Shown here in pieces: positions 33,496 through 42,927 of a stretch of 64,000 nt of DNA. Source of the stretch: Ruminococcus sp. (GTDB lineage: Bacteria; Bacillota; Clostridia; Oscillospirales; Ruminococcaceae); NCBI RefSeq assembly GCF_024691275.1, contig NZ_JAILNU010000084.1:1-64000 (forward strand). The letters are read 5' to 3'. Position numbers and translations under genes: made by a program. Numbering within the stretch: position 1 is the first letter of the stretch; each line of letters starts with the position of its first letter. The notes under the pieces were generated by a model. The model saw nothing but the letters and a program-made list of their open reading frames with translations. It was not told the DNA's origin and did not search any database.

Positions 33496-34152
33496 ATGAA
33501 AAAAGTAGCACCGATCGGGTATTCAAAAACAAGTGTTGGAACAGGTTTTTCAATATTTATCATAATCATAGCAATAGTTATTATGACTTTGCTGGTCAAG
33601 GGCGGCGCATCTGCATCTGATGCAAAATACCTTGTCATAGGCGGAGTTGTACTGGCAGCTTTTTTCGGTTTATCTGATCTTACAACAAACTTGAAAAATC
33701 AGAAGAAAATATCTCATATGAATGATATGCTTGAGTGTCCTGCTGTCAAGGGAGAGATCAAGGAGATCAAACGCTTTGGCCATGTTCTGGGGAAAGAGAT
33801 CGAAGTGCAGGATAATAAAAGATACAATCATTATGTTTATCGTATAATCGCAGCTTTTCATGATTCTGAGAGCGATAGTGAGAAAATGGTAACATCTGAG
33901 CCCTATGCCCGTGATCCGCGAGCTTTTATAAGCGGTAACAGCGTCAGTGTACATTATTCTCCTGACGGCGAATACTGGATAGAACCCGGTGAATGGTATG
34001 ACGGTACGAATGATGACGGAAATACGAGCAAAAAGGTTCGCGCTCTCAGATTTTCCGAAAGGCATGGTGCTCTTGTTACGTTTATAACTATGGCGGTTTC
34101 AATACTTACACTGGTTATAGCATATTTTATCGTAACAAATATTTTTAGCTGA
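33496..34152 (+). CDS. Membrane protein of unknown function, 218 aa
   Basis: Two hydrophobic helices at residues ~15-35 and ~45-62, a soluble middle of about 110 aa, and a C-terminal helix (LVTFITMAVSILTLVIAYFIV). I do not recognise the family; the middle has a beta-rich pattern as in small membrane-linked DUF3592-like domains. ATG 33496 follows GGAG by 6 nt. An in-frame ATG at 33463 lies inside the hairpin and has no ribosome binding site. It follows the anchored surface protein, with which it might be cotranscribed if the hairpin is leaky. Confidence 0.75.
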   Translation: MKKVAPIGYSKTSVGTGFSIFIIIIAIVIMTLLVKGGASASDAKYLVIGGVVLAAFFGLSDLTTNLKNQKKISHMNDMLECPAVKGEIKEIKRFGHVLGKEIEVQDNKRYNHYVYRIIAAFHDSESDSEKMVTSEPYARDPRAFISGNSVSVHYSPDGEYWIEPGEWYDGTNDDGNTSKKVRALRFSERHGALVTFITMAVSILTLVIAYFIVTNIFS

Positions 34153-34179
34153 TTACTCTCTGATAATCGCATAAAGATC

Positions 34180-34212
34180 AAAGCTGCTCCGTTTGGTACG
34201 GGGCAGCTTTTC
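34180..34212 (+). terminator. Terminator
   Basis: Stem AAAGCTGC/GCAGCTTT with an inner CCGT/ACGG pair, followed by TCTTTG, after the 218-aa membrane protein gene. Confidence 0.75.
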
Positions 34213-34265
34213 TTTGTGGAGAAGGATTTTACAATTAGGATATTTTTGTAGTTTTACTAAAACTA

Positions 34266-34294
34266 TTGACTAATTTGGAATAATATGGTATAAT
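34266..34294 (+). promoter_or_regulatory. Promoter of the diguanylate cyclase gene
   Basis: -35 TTGACT (34266-34271), 17 bp ending TGG, -10 TATAAT (34289-34294). Confidence 0.7.
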
Positions 34295-34352
34295 ATGTAT
34301 GGTTTTATAGATCCGCTTTTGAATTGTGGGGGAACAAAAGTGAGGTGAAAGA

Positions 34353-36284
34353 ATGGCTGAAGCAAAATCAAAGCGATTTACAAATATGGTTTCACAGATG
34401 CGGCATGGAACTATTATTTTCGCTGTCGGCGTAGCTTTGAATCTTGTCGGTTATTACTTCACCCAAAGCTTTAGAGCACCGTTTGCGCTGAGTACGATCG
34501 GAACAGTGCTGTCTACTGCTTTGGGCGGTTATTTTCCTGGAGTACTTGCCGGATTTGTGACTAATTTAGTGAGAAGTGTGCATGATTATAATATTCTGTC
34601 ATACGGTTTCCTGGATATGCTGGTCGCATTGATCTCCAACCTGCTTATAAAAAAAGGCTTCTTTGAAAAATTTTATAAGGCATTATTGACTATACCTGTA
34701 CTTGTTTTCATAACGGGTGTGATTAGGTATGCAGTTTCGTTGATAATCGGAATGAAAGAAGACGGATTTGTTGTCACTGTCCTTTGGGAATTAGTTGATA
34801 AGAGCATTGTGGCGATCGTTGTATTCATTGCCTTGAAGGTATTGCCGCCTGAAGCATATATAAATGAAAAAACTGCTGAATATAATTATGTCAACAAGGG
34901 CAAGAGCAGAGTCTTGTCCATAAGAGGAAAGATACTTATTATGCTCAGCCTTGTTTGTGTGCTTATTGCAACTGCTATAACATCAATAAGCTATATGCAG
35001 TACCGCGACGAGGTTATCCAGGATCATATCAGGCTGGGACGCGGCGCTATTCAGCTTATAAGAGAAAAGCTCGACCCTGACAGGGTTGATGACTTTATCG
35101 AACATGGATATATGGCTGTAGGATATTACAGCGTTGAAAATTATTTGTATGACCTTCGTGATAATCTTCCTGATGCGGAGTATATATATATATACAAGAT
35201 GAAGCACACAGGAATACTCGTAGTCTTTGATATTGATACAGACGAGGTAGAAGCCGATGAACCGGGTGATTTTATCGAGTATGAGCCTGTTATGAAAAAG
35301 TACAAGAACGATTTCCTTGCAGGCAGGGAGATCGAACCAACGATATCAAATGATAGGTACGGTTTCCTTTTGTCGGTATATGAGCCTATCTTCGACCGAA
35401 AAGGAAATGTTGCGTGTTATGCGTGTGTGGATTTTTCCATGGACGTTCTCAATCGCTACATTATAGAGTTTATTATACGCATCGTTACGATGTTTATAGG
35501 CTTTGTTTTGCTTATTTTCGCAATGTTTATCAAGCTTATGGATATGAATATAGTTTCGCCGATAAACGCAATGTCATACTGCGCAAATTCTTTTGCTTAT
35601 AACAGCGAGAAAGACAGGCATAGGAATATAGAACGTATAAGAGATTTGAATATCCGCACAGGAGATGAAGTCGAAAACCTGTATAACGCTTTTCGCAAGA
35701 CTGTCGAGGACAGTATGTATTTTGTGGAAAATCTTAGACGTGCCAAGAATCAGGTTATGACTATGGCGGAGCAGGTGACGCAGATAAGTGTTACGGCGTA
35801 TACAGACTCTCTTACAGGTGTCAAGAATAAAGCTGCTTACCAGAAAATGCGTCAGCAGCTTGAGTATGAGATAGATGAAGGTACGGCAAAATTCGCTATC
35901 GTTATGGTCGATCTTAACCGTTTAAAATACGTAAACGATACTTACGGTCATGAGAAGGGTGACTTTTATATCAAGGGCTCGTGTAAAATGATATGTGACC
36001 TGTTCAAACATTCTCCTGTTTACAGGTTCGGCGGAGATGAATTTGTAGTCGTTCTTACAGGGGATTCGTATGATGTGCGCGGTGAACTTCTCGAAATGGC
36101 AAGGAATGCTTTTCTGAAATCAGGTACTCGTGAGGGAAGCGATCCGTGGAAGCGCTTTTCGGCTGCTGTGGGAATGAGTGAATACACAGGAGCTCAAAAC
36201 GAAAGAGTTGATGATGTATTTAAACGTGCAGATGAAAATATGTATGCATATAAGGTGAAGATGAAATCTAATCGCACCGAATAG
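34353..36284 (+). CDS. Membrane diguanylate cyclase (GGDEF) with periplasm-facing sensor
   Basis: 643 aa. Residues ~15-165 hold about five hydrophobic helices with Gly-rich stretches (GGYFPGVLAGFVTNLV) reminiscent of ECF S-component folds. A further helix (~190-212) leads to a ~170-residue extracellular Cache-like sensor and a helix at ~375-395. The C-terminal GGDEF domain carries an intact RFGGDEF signature (560-564) and the DSLTGVKNKAAY opening, so it should make cyclic di-GMP. The partner effector is not in the window; no c-di-GMP riboswitch was seen near it. It is monocistronic. Confidence 0.9.
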   Translation: MAEAKSKRFTNMVSQMRHGTIIFAVGVALNLVGYYFTQSFRAPFALSTIGTVLSTALGGYFPGVLAGFVTNLVRSVHDYNILSYGFLDMLVALISNLLIKKGFFEKFYKALLTIPVLVFITGVIRYAVSLIIGMKEDGFVVTVLWELVDKSIVAIVVFIALKVLPPEAYINEKTAEYNYVNKGKSRVLSIRGKILIMLSLVCVLIATAITSISYMQYRDEVIQDHIRLGRGAIQLIREKLDPDRVDDFIEHGYMAVGYYSVENYLYDLRDNLPDAEYIYIYKMKHTGILVVFDIDTDEVEADEPGDFIEYEPVMKKYKNDFLAGREIEPTISNDRYGFLLSVYEPIFDRKGNVACYACVDFSMDVLNRYIIEFIIRIVTMFIGFVLLIFAMFIKLMDMNIVSPINAMSYCANSFAYNSEKDRHRNIERIRDLNIRTGDEVENLYNAFRKTVEDSMYFVENLRRAKNQVMTMAEQVTQISVTAYTDSLTGVKNKAAYQKMRQQLEYEIDEGTAKFAIVMVDLNRLKYVNDTYGHEKGDFYIKGSCKMICDLFKHSPVYRFGGDEFVVVLTGDSYDVRGELLEMARNAFLKSGTREGSDPWKRFSAAVGMSEYTGAQNERVDDVFKRADENMYAYKVKMKSNRTE

Positions 36285-36327
36285 CATGATACGAAAAATA
36301 ATTCGGGCAGATATGCCTGTTACAAAA

Positions 36328-36380
36328 GGAAGCACCCCTCGGTCAGCCTTGATTGCAAGGTCATGACGAGGGGTGTTTCC
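36328..36380. terminator. Bidirectional terminator between convergent genes
   Basis: A 14-bp outer stem (36328-36341 with 36367-36380, containing CACCCCTCG/CGAGGGGTG) encloses an inner CCTT/AAGG hairpin. T-rich sequence follows on the forward side; it serves the GGDEF gene and possibly the facing dockerin gene. Confidence 0.7.
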
Positions 36381-36414
36381 CTTCTATATATTTAAATGTT
36401 TTCTATTGGCTTTG

Positions 36415-38607
36415 TTATAATGACTCAATGATCTTTTTCTCGATCATGAATGCGTCAATGATCGTGATGCCGTCGCCTGTATAGCATATATCAGCGTTAT
36501 ATAATCCTTCCTTTGTCAGCGTATACCTGTCAGGGTAGGCAATGTATTGAATGATAGTTATTACATCACTCATATCAACTATGCCGTCGCAGTTTGCATC
36601 GCCGCTTCTCGGTTTAAATATAGCGATCTTGCTCACGAACTGCTTGATCGCTCTGATGCCTGTACTTGCGTTCTCGTCTCCGTCATCGGCGATAGCATCG
36701 GCTGCCGCTAATTCTTCAGGAAGTACATAGTGAGCGTAGTCGTATACATCAACTTCGGGGTGAGCCTTGTAGTATCTTGCGATCTCGTTGACAACTTCGT
36801 CCTCCTGTATGCCGAGTTCCTTTACTACGTAAAGCTCCACACATACAGTATCTGCAAGGTCGCCGCTCATGCGGTTGTTGTTGAAGTCGCAGTTCTGATA
36901 GAAATTCTTCTTTATATCCTGATCTATAGCATCAGGACTGAGAACAGACTCTGCGTAGCTGAGATTCAGCATAAGGTCTGCGTATATGTAATCCTCGAAG
37001 TCTATCCTGCCGTTCATGTCGATATCGGGTTCGGGGAGAAGACCGTTCTTTACATTGCGGTAATACTCAGTGAATTGTTCGCTGATATCGTCCTTTGTGA
37101 AGTTGTAACGCGGATCGTACACATCGGGGCTGTAGTAGTGCATATATTCTTTAACGTACCTGACGATATCGTCTGCGCCGATACCGTTTCGCATATCGGA
37201 GTAGAACATTTTGTCTGCATAACAGTATTCAAAAGCGTTGTGCTCAAAGAAATATGTGCAGTAGTAGTCGAGGTACAGACCGTTAGATGAGAAGTAAAGG
37301 CTTGCTTTCTCATCGTTTGCATTCAGCTTTTCCCATTCCTTTGCGGTAAAGCTGCTTGTATCAGATGAGCCTGATTTTTGGAGCTCATAGAACGTTATCA
37401 GGTCATAGAGGTCTTCTATGGTATATTTTCCGTCGCCGTTGGTATCGGTTATCAGCGTTCCGTCGTCTATGAGGTCAAAGAAGAGGGAATAGCTTCTGTA
37501 GGCTCTCATGCTTCTGTCGGAAAGTATGGATATGAAATCGGCAGCATAGCTGTCGCTTTCTGATACGTTCGTATCGCTGTTATCCGTATATTTATCGGGA
37601 CAGCTGCAATAATAGCAGCACGGAGAGAAATATTCGGGTTCGAGTGTATAATAGGTGAAGAAATAGTCTGTTGCGAGGAAAAGATCGTCGTGATCGCCGC
37701 CAAGAACTCCGTCGAGGTCAAGATCACCGTATTTTTCGTAATTCTTCATTATGCTGTCAGGTATCTGAGCAGCTGCGTCTTTTTCGCTTGTATATGTCAT
37801 AAAGGAACGGTAATATGCATAAACGTCAAAAATGTCGTATTTCCCGTCACTGTTAAGGTCGAGGATACGCTCATTCCTGTGCAGCCATTCCATTTTTTCG
37901 GTATTGCTTGAAGGTTCACCGCTGAAATATTCATTATGCTTCTGTTCAAGAAATCCGCTGAGATCGGTTACTGCGCTGCCCGGGATAGACGATGTGTGCG
38001 AAGCTGTTACAAGGGAAGCGGCAAATGCCGATATCTTCTTCATTGAAAAGCTTCTTTCGTCGTGGGGCTTCGTGGAAGCGGGCGGTGAAGTTGTTATGCT
38101 GCTGATGTCAGGTGCAGATACCCCGTTATTGGCTGAGGTACTGACATCAGCAGTAACAATAGAGGTCGTGACGTTTTTCACAGTATTATTGTACTGTGAA
38201 GGTGAAGCTGTATCCGTGTGGTCTTGCGCTGTTTCAGCTGCGGAGAGTGTGATACCTACAGAAGTCACTTCAGATAATGACGTGGTAACATTAGCATTGT
38301 GGGCAGCTACGCTATTTGTTGTTACAGCAGGCTGAGGTGTTCTGTTGTCCGATACAGATGTTTTGACAGCCGACGTATTATCAACTGTATCGTTAACATT
38401 AGCTCCAGTCTGTATCTTCAATGCTCCGAATATACCAACCCCGGCTACTATAGCGGCAGCCGCTGCGGATATTCTGTATATAACAGGCACAGTTCTTTTG
38501 CGCTTTTCTGTATAGGACTCTCCGACCTGTCTGAAAAAATCTTCTTTATGCTGTGATCCGGGGAAATTGAATGAATCCCTGATAGCATTTTCTATTTTTT
38601 TATTCAA
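36415..38607 (-). CDS. Membrane-spanning EF-hand/dockerin protein in anti-sigma position
   Basis: 730 aa. Residues 1-39 are basic and cytoplasmic, 40-65 a single membrane helix, 70-190 a Thr/Ser-rich linker. The extracellular remainder carries calcium-loop motifs at 250-261, 295-306, 388-399 and 528-539, and a duplicated type I dockerin at 668-730 (GDANCDGIVDMSD ... YTGDGITIIDA). It lies 12 nt after an ECF sigma gene, exactly where a membrane anti-sigma factor belongs; the topology resembles the RsgI-type biomass sensors of Clostridium thermocellum, whose extracellular parts bind polysaccharide. I see no clear RsgI or ZAS motif in the short N-terminus, so the anti-sigma role is inference. TTG start with GGAGG 8 nt upstream. 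Confidence 0.82.
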   Translation of the reverse strand: MNKKIENAIRDSFNFPGSQHKEDFFRQVGESYTEKRKRTVPVIYRISAAAAAIVAGVGIFGALKIQTGANVNDTVDNTSAVKTSVSDNRTPQPAVTTNSVAAHNANVTTSLSEVTSVGITLSAAETAQDHTDTASPSQYNNTVKNVTTSIVTADVSTSANNGVSAPDISSITTSPPASTKPHDERSFSMKKISAFAASLVTASHTSSIPGSAVTDLSGFLEQKHNEYFSGEPSSNTEKMEWLHRNERILDLNSDGKYDIFDVYAYYRSFMTYTSEKDAAAQIPDSIMKNYEKYGDLDLDGVLGGDHDDLFLATDYFFTYYTLEPEYFSPCCYYCSCPDKYTDNSDTNVSESDSYAADFISILSDRSMRAYRSYSLFFDLIDDGTLITDTNGDGKYTIEDLYDLITFYELQKSGSSDTSSFTAKEWEKLNANDEKASLYFSSNGLYLDYYCTYFFEHNAFEYCYADKMFYSDMRNGIGADDIVRYVKEYMHYYSPDVYDPRYNFTKDDISEQFTEYYRNVKNGLLPEPDIDMNGRIDFEDYIYADLMLNLSYAESVLSPDAIDQDIKKNFYQNCDFNNNRMSGDLADTVCVELYVVKELGIQEDEVVNEIARYYKAHPEVDVYDYAHYVLPEELAAADAIADDGDENASTGIRAIKQFVSKIAIFKPRSGDANCDGIVDMSDVITIIQYIAYPDRYTLTKEGLYNADICYTGDGITIIDAFMIEKKIIESL

Positions 38608-38619
38608 GCCGTTCGCCTC

Positions 38620-39069
38620 CTATCCAATAAAACTTTTCTTGAGTTCGTCAAGTATTCTTTTTATCCTGCGACCCATTTTAAACCTTGAAATACCGTATAT
38701 TTCCGCAAGTACTCCGACAGGGACATCGTTTATGTAACGAAGTACAACGAGCTCTCTGTCGTCTTGTGAAAGCGCTTTTATTGCGTTTCCGAGCGCCACA
38801 TTCGTAAGGATACAATCCTCATAATCGTTATCGTCAGGGATATTTTCGGTCAGTTCGTCCGATGTTTTTTTACGGAAATGATCCGCACACAGATTGCCGG
38901 CTATAGTATACAGATATCTTAATTTCTTGTTCATGTCTTTGTAGTTCGAGCTTTCCAAAAAACGAAGGAAGGTCTCCTGCGTCAGATCTTCAGCCGCTGA
39001 ACGGTCATGAACTTTAAAAAAACAATATCGGAAAATCTTTTCGTACTGATCTTTCAGATCTTCTGACAC
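38620..39069 (-). CDS. ECF-type RNA polymerase sigma factor
   Basis: 149 aa. Region 2 (YEKIFRYCFFKVHDRSAAEDLTQETFLRFLE) and region 4 (ALSQDDRELVVLRYINDVPVGVLAEIYGISRFKMGRRIKRILDEL) are clear. I start at GTG 39069 because AAAGGAGG lies 7 nt upstream; an in-frame TTG six codons earlier would place that site inside the gene. It is cotranscribed with the dockerin membrane protein and probably held inactive by it. Target promoters are unknown. Confidence 0.93.
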   Translation of the reverse strand: MSEDLKDQYEKIFRYCFFKVHDRSAAEDLTQETFLRFLESSNYKDMNKKLRYLYTIAGNLCADHFRKKTSDELTENIPDDNDYEDCILTNVALGNAIKALSQDDRELVVLRYINDVPVGVLAEIYGISRFKMGRRIKRILDELKKSFIG

Positions 39070-39162
39070 GATACGACCTCCTTTCAATATGATTAACGTT
39101 TCAGAAAAGGTGTTTGAGCAAACAAAATGTAAATAAATTGTGAATTTTCTGCATTTTGTTAC

Positions 39163-39191
39163 ATTATAACATATTTTTTTTCAAATAGCAA
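39163..39191 (-). promoter_or_regulatory. Promoter of the ECF sigma operon
   Basis: Reverse strand -35 TTGCTA (39186-39191), 17 bp ending TGT, -10 TATAAT (39163-39168). A short inverted repeat TGTTTG/CAAACA (39111-39124) and a TGAAAC element, similar to ECF -35 boxes, lie in the leader, but no matching ECF -10 was found. Confidence 0.55.
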
Positions 39192-39287
39192 CAGATATTA
39201 AATAAATTGCTGCTGTTTTTTGGCGGGAGCTGCTAAAAAATAATATGTAATGTGCTGTGAAATAAAAGTTGAAAAGAATGATCTGCA

Positions 39288-39316
39288 TTGACACAGTGCA
39301 TATACAGTGATATAAT
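39288..39316 (+). promoter_or_regulatory. Promoter of the CPBP protease gene
   Basis: Consensus -35 TTGACA (39288-39293), 17 bp, -10 TATAAT (39311-39316). Confidence 0.75.
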
Positions 39317-39385
39317 AAAAAAGGCTTTGTTACGGCATTTGTACAAAGTTAATTTGAGATATGGCATATTTCTGAGGTGAACAAA

Positions 39386-40057
39386 ATGGAAAACAATGTA
39401 AAAAAATCATCATTAACAAAAGCTATAGTAATTCATTTCATAATTTTTTATGCAGTATGGGCTGTGTATGAACTGCTATTGATCCCGATACTGGACGATG
39501 CAATAACGAACGATGTGATCGGTAAATTGCTGAAGGACGGCGTTATCAAAAACCTTGTGTGGACAGTTCCTGCTGCGATACTGATAAAGCATTATTCATC
39601 GGAAATGCATATCAGCCTGAAGAATATGTTTACGGAAAAGGTGAACTGGCTGAAGTATCTGCTTGTGTTTATAGCTTTTACCGCGTATATGCTTTTTTTG
39701 ATACTAAGAAAAGGAAAGTTTGAAATAAGCAGTGAATTTGGGATAGGCACATTAATAACAGTGCTTTTTGTGGGGCTGACAGAAGAAATGGTTTTCCGCG
39801 GCTGGCTTCTCAATGCGACTGTCAAGGATGAAAAAGACTGGAAACCGATAGCGCTGAATATGGTCATGTTTCTTTCGATACATTTTCCAATATGGATAAG
39901 GGAGGGACTGTTTATTCCGTATTTTGCATCGCTGAACTTTATTTTCCTTATGATACTTAGTCTTATTTTTGCGCTTGCGTTTTTAAAAAGCAAGAGTATA
40001 GTAGTTCCTATAGCACTTCATATGTACTGGGACCTGCTGGCATTTATGATAGAATGA
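39386..40057 (+). CDS. CPBP-family intramembrane metalloprotease
   Basis: 223 aa with six to seven hydrophobic helices and the three CPBP (Abi/CAAX-protease) motifs: EEMVFRGW (EExxxR type), FLSIHFPIW with a His, and the C-terminal ALHMYWD. These proteases cleave membrane or lipidated substrates; in Firmicutes many are linked to bacteriocin self-immunity, but no bacteriocin gene is nearby. ATG 39386 follows AGGTGA. It stands alone with its own promoter and terminator. Confidence 0.9.
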   Translation: MENNVKKSSLTKAIVIHFIIFYAVWAVYELLLIPILDDAITNDVIGKLLKDGVIKNLVWTVPAAILIKHYSSEMHISLKNMFTEKVNWLKYLLVFIAFTAYMLFLILRKGKFEISSEFGIGTLITVLFVGLTEEMVFRGWLLNATVKDEKDWKPIALNMVMFLSIHFPIWIREGLFIPYFASLNFIFLMILSLIFALAFLKSKSIVVPIALHMYWDLLAFMIE

Positions 40058-40068
40058 ACAGATATGTG

Positions 40069-40116
40069 AATGATCCCGAAGGATGTTATGAAATAGCGTT
40101 CTTCGGGATCATTTTG
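40069..40116 (+). terminator. Terminator of the CPBP gene
   Basis: 13-bp perfect stem AATGATCCCGAAG/CTTCGGGATCATT (40069-40081 and 40101-40113), 19-nt loop, then TTTTG. Confidence 0.75.
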
Positions 40117-40200
40117 TGTTAAGTTTTGCAGGTATTGTGATATGATATTTTGTGCTGCTCATTTTTGCACAAAATGATATACAATAAAGACAAAATGTTA

Positions 40201-40229
40201 TTGAAATTAAGTACGAGTTCTGCTAAAAT
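40201..40229 (+). promoter_or_regulatory. Promoter of the GH9 cellulase gene
   Basis: -35 TTGAAA (40201-40206), 17 bp ending TGC, -10 TAAAAT (40224-40229). Confidence 0.65.
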
Positions 40230-40262
40230 ATAACTGTAAAATATAAACCAACCAGTCAAGCG

Positions 40263-40344
40263 GCTATGTTATGCGGAATGTAAGTGTCTGCGAACACGGT
40301 GGTAAAAACACCGTATCTGCACTGTACGCAGTTACCTATATAGC
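40263..40344 (+). promoter_or_regulatory. Structured leader of the GH9 cellulase gene
   Basis: Nested stems GCTAT/ATAGC (40263-40267, 40340-40344), CTGCG/CGCAG (40288-40292, 40327-40331) and ACGGTG/CACCGT (40296-40301, 40309-40314). The last sits behind CGAACACGG, close to CGCACACGG before the other dockerin gene at 43404. Function unknown. Confidence 0.4.
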
Positions 40345-40388
40345 ACATAATGTTACTTGACAAAAACAAAAAATGAGAGGGAAATAAT

Positions 40389-42884
40389 ATGAACAAAAAA
40401 ACACTAAAGCGTTACGCTGCTGTTTTAGCAGCGTGTACAGTCATGGCAGCAGCTGTACCTGCTTCAAGCGCACCTGTTTTTGCTGCCAAGAATCTCATAA
40501 GCAATTCAACATTTGAGAGCGGCACAAAGGACTGGGACACTTACAAAGAAAGCGGCGGTGTTTGTTCACTCAGCACAAAGGACGGACAGCTTGCACTTAA
40601 AGTATCCAATGTGGGCAAGGTGAATTATGCAGTTCAGGTATACTATGACATAGTTCCGCTCTACAAGAACGGTGTTTATCGCCTGAAATACGATATTTCA
40701 AGCTCTGTTGACCGCTACATTGAGGGTATGATCCAGCAGAACGGCGGTACTTACCAGGCTTATACATGGAAGGGCCTTGAACTCACATCAACTCCGCAGA
40801 CTGTAGATTACAAGTTTACAATGAAGCAGGATACCGATATCATGGCTAAGCTCGTTTTCAACTGCGGTATCCAGGAGAAGCATGAGGGAGAGCTTCCCGA
40901 GCATACTATATTCATTGACAACGTTTCACTGGAGCTTATCGACGACAGCGAAGTAGACTACAACGCTGACCGTCCGTATGCGCCTTCTATAAATATAAAT
41001 CAGGTAGGCTACAGACCTGACAGCCAAAAGATCGCAGTATTTCGTGATGTTAAAGACCAGACCGAGTTCAAGGTCGTAAATGCTGAAACAAAGGAACCGG
41101 TCTACACAGGAAAACTGACAAATAAAAATGATAACAAAAGCGCTGATGAAATAAACTGGACAGGAGATTTTTCATCAGTAAAAACAGCAGGAAAGTATTA
41201 CATCTCCTGTGAGGGACTTGATGATTCATATACATTCGAGATCGGAAACAAGGTATATTCAAATCTTCTTGATGACAGCGTTAGAATGCTCTATTTACAG
41301 CGCTGCGGCGTTAAGGTAGAGGACAAGGAGTTCGGTCATGAGGCTTGCCATACCTCGCTTGCAACGATTTATGGTACAGATAAAAAGATCGACGTTAGCG
41401 GCGGTTGGCACGATGCAGGCGACTACGGAAGATATGTTGTGCCTGCTGCTAAGGCTGTTGCAGACCTTCTCTACGCTTACGATGCTGCACCTGAGCTCTA
41501 CAGCGACAGTATCGGTATCCCGGAGAGTGGAAACGGTACTCCCGATGTTCTCGACGAGGCTCGTTTCGAGCTGGAGTGGATGCTGAAAATGCAGGCTGAG
41601 GACGGCGGAGTTTATCATAAGGTATCCTGCGCGACTTTCCCTGCATATGTTATGCCTACAAAGGAAACAGGCGAGCTTATCGTAACTCCTGTCAGCTCTA
41701 CTGCTACAGCTGATTTCTGCGCTTCAATGGCTCTTGCTTCCGAGTTCTACAAGAAGTACGATGCTGATTTCGCAAAGAAGTGTCTGGACGCAGCTGAAAA
41801 GTCATGGGCATGGCTCGAAAAGAATCCAAGCTTTATATTCACCAATCCCAAGGACATCGTTACAGGTGACTACGGCGACAGGAGCGACAAGGACGAGCGC
41901 TATTGGGCTGCTGTTCAGATGTACCGCGCAACAGGCGAGAATAAGTACATCTCCGATGTGAGCAAAATCTGCACGGGCCTTGACTGGTCAACGGTAGGAG
42001 ATTACGGCAATATCGCTCTTCTCACTATGAAAGATGCAGATAAGACATCTGAGCTTTATAAAAAGGCTAAGGAAGCTGTTCTCGATCAGGCTGACAGCAT
42101 GGTAAAGAACGTTAATGCTTCAAGCTACGGTTCGTCTATCACGACCTACAACTGGGGCAGCAACATGACTGTAGCTAACAGCGGCATTATCCTCGGTCTT
42201 GCAGACCAGCTTACAGGTGAGCACAAGTATATGAACGCTGCTAATGCTCAGCTTGATTACCTCCTCGGTACAAACCCTGTTGCGACCTGCTTCGTTTCGG
42301 GCTACGGTACAGTTTCACCTGAACATCCTCACCACCGTCCTTCAATGGCAGTAGGCCATGCTATGAAGGGTATGCTCGCAGGCGGCGTTAACGAGAACCT
42401 CGAAGACAGCGCTGCAAAGGCATACTGCAAGGAGTCTCCGGCTGCAAAGTGCTATATCGACAATTCCGAGAGCTACTCTACAAATGAGATCACTATCTAC
42501 TGGAACTCTCCGCTCACATACCTTCTCTCTCTTACAGAGAAGACAGTTGCTTCTGAGCCGCTGGTAACAACTACCACATCGACTACAACTGTAACTACAA
42601 CTACAACTACTGTTACGACATCAACAGTTTCAAATATACCGAAGGATGTGGTATACGGTGACGCAAACAACGATAAACAGGTCGATATGGCTGATGTTGT
42701 TCTCATTATGCAGTCCCTTGCAAATCCTGACAAGTATGGTATAAACGGAACAGACGAGCATCATATCACAAAGCAGGGTCTCGACAATGCTGATGTCAAC
42801 AAGACAGGCGACGGCGTTACCAATGCAGATGCGCTTTCGATACAGCAGTATCTTCTCGGGTTACTCAAAAAGCTTCCTGAATAA
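40389..42884 (+). CDS. GH9 cellulase with CBM4-like module and C-terminal dockerin
   Basis: 831 aa secreted endoglucanase-type enzyme. Signal peptide (cleavage near VFAA-K, ~33); CBM4-like module ~34-187; Ig-like CelD-N domain ~200-286 (INQVGYRP); GH9 catalytic domain ~290-716 with Asp342 and Asp345 in GGWHDAGDYGRYV, the HHRPS motif (648-652) and the acid Glu700 in SESYSTNEITIYWNSPL; Thr-rich linker 726-748; type I dockerin ~752-831 with GDANNDKQVDMAD and ADVNKTGDGVTNAD. It hydrolyses beta-1,4-glucan and would dock onto a cohesin scaffold; no scaffoldin is in the window. The dockerin style resembles R. flavefaciens. Confidence 0.96.
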   Translation: MNKKTLKRYAAVLAACTVMAAAVPASSAPVFAAKNLISNSTFESGTKDWDTYKESGGVCSLSTKDGQLALKVSNVGKVNYAVQVYYDIVPLYKNGVYRLKYDISSSVDRYIEGMIQQNGGTYQAYTWKGLELTSTPQTVDYKFTMKQDTDIMAKLVFNCGIQEKHEGELPEHTIFIDNVSLELIDDSEVDYNADRPYAPSININQVGYRPDSQKIAVFRDVKDQTEFKVVNAETKEPVYTGKLTNKNDNKSADEINWTGDFSSVKTAGKYYISCEGLDDSYTFEIGNKVYSNLLDDSVRMLYLQRCGVKVEDKEFGHEACHTSLATIYGTDKKIDVSGGWHDAGDYGRYVVPAAKAVADLLYAYDAAPELYSDSIGIPESGNGTPDVLDEARFELEWMLKMQAEDGGVYHKVSCATFPAYVMPTKETGELIVTPVSSTATADFCASMALASEFYKKYDADFAKKCLDAAEKSWAWLEKNPSFIFTNPKDIVTGDYGDRSDKDERYWAAVQMYRATGENKYISDVSKICTGLDWSTVGDYGNIALLTMKDADKTSELYKKAKEAVLDQADSMVKNVNASSYGSSITTYNWGSNMTVANSGIILGLADQLTGEHKYMNAANAQLDYLLGTNPVATCFVSGYGTVSPEHPHHRPSMAVGHAMKGMLAGGVNENLEDSAAKAYCKESPAAKCYIDNSESYSTNEITIYWNSPLTYLLSLTEKTVASEPLVTTTTSTTTVTTTTTTVTTSTVSNIPKDVVYGDANNDKQVDMADVVLIMQSLANPDKYGINGTDEHHITKQGLDNADVNKTGDGVTNADALSIQQYLLGLLKKLPE

Positions 42885-42898
42885 TTCCCTATTCTTTG

Positions 42899-42927
42899 AA
42901 AGGCGACTTTAAACAGTCGCCTTTTTT
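42899..42927 (+). terminator. GH9 gene terminator
   Basis: 9-bp stem AAGGCGACT/AGTCGCCTT (42900-42908 and 42915-42923) followed by TTTTTT. From 42931 to 43200 the sequence is AT-rich and I see no gene or element. Confidence 0.9.

Noticed and set aside
34180-34352. Cyclic di-GMP riboswitch before the GGDEF gene
   Set aside because: The leader is too short and lacks the conserved aptamer segments.
39051-39105. ECF-type autoregulated promoter (TGAAAC) before the sigma gene
   Set aside because: A -35-like TGAAAC is present but no -10 box at suitable spacing; the sequence there is the ribosome binding site. A sigma-A promoter lies upstream.
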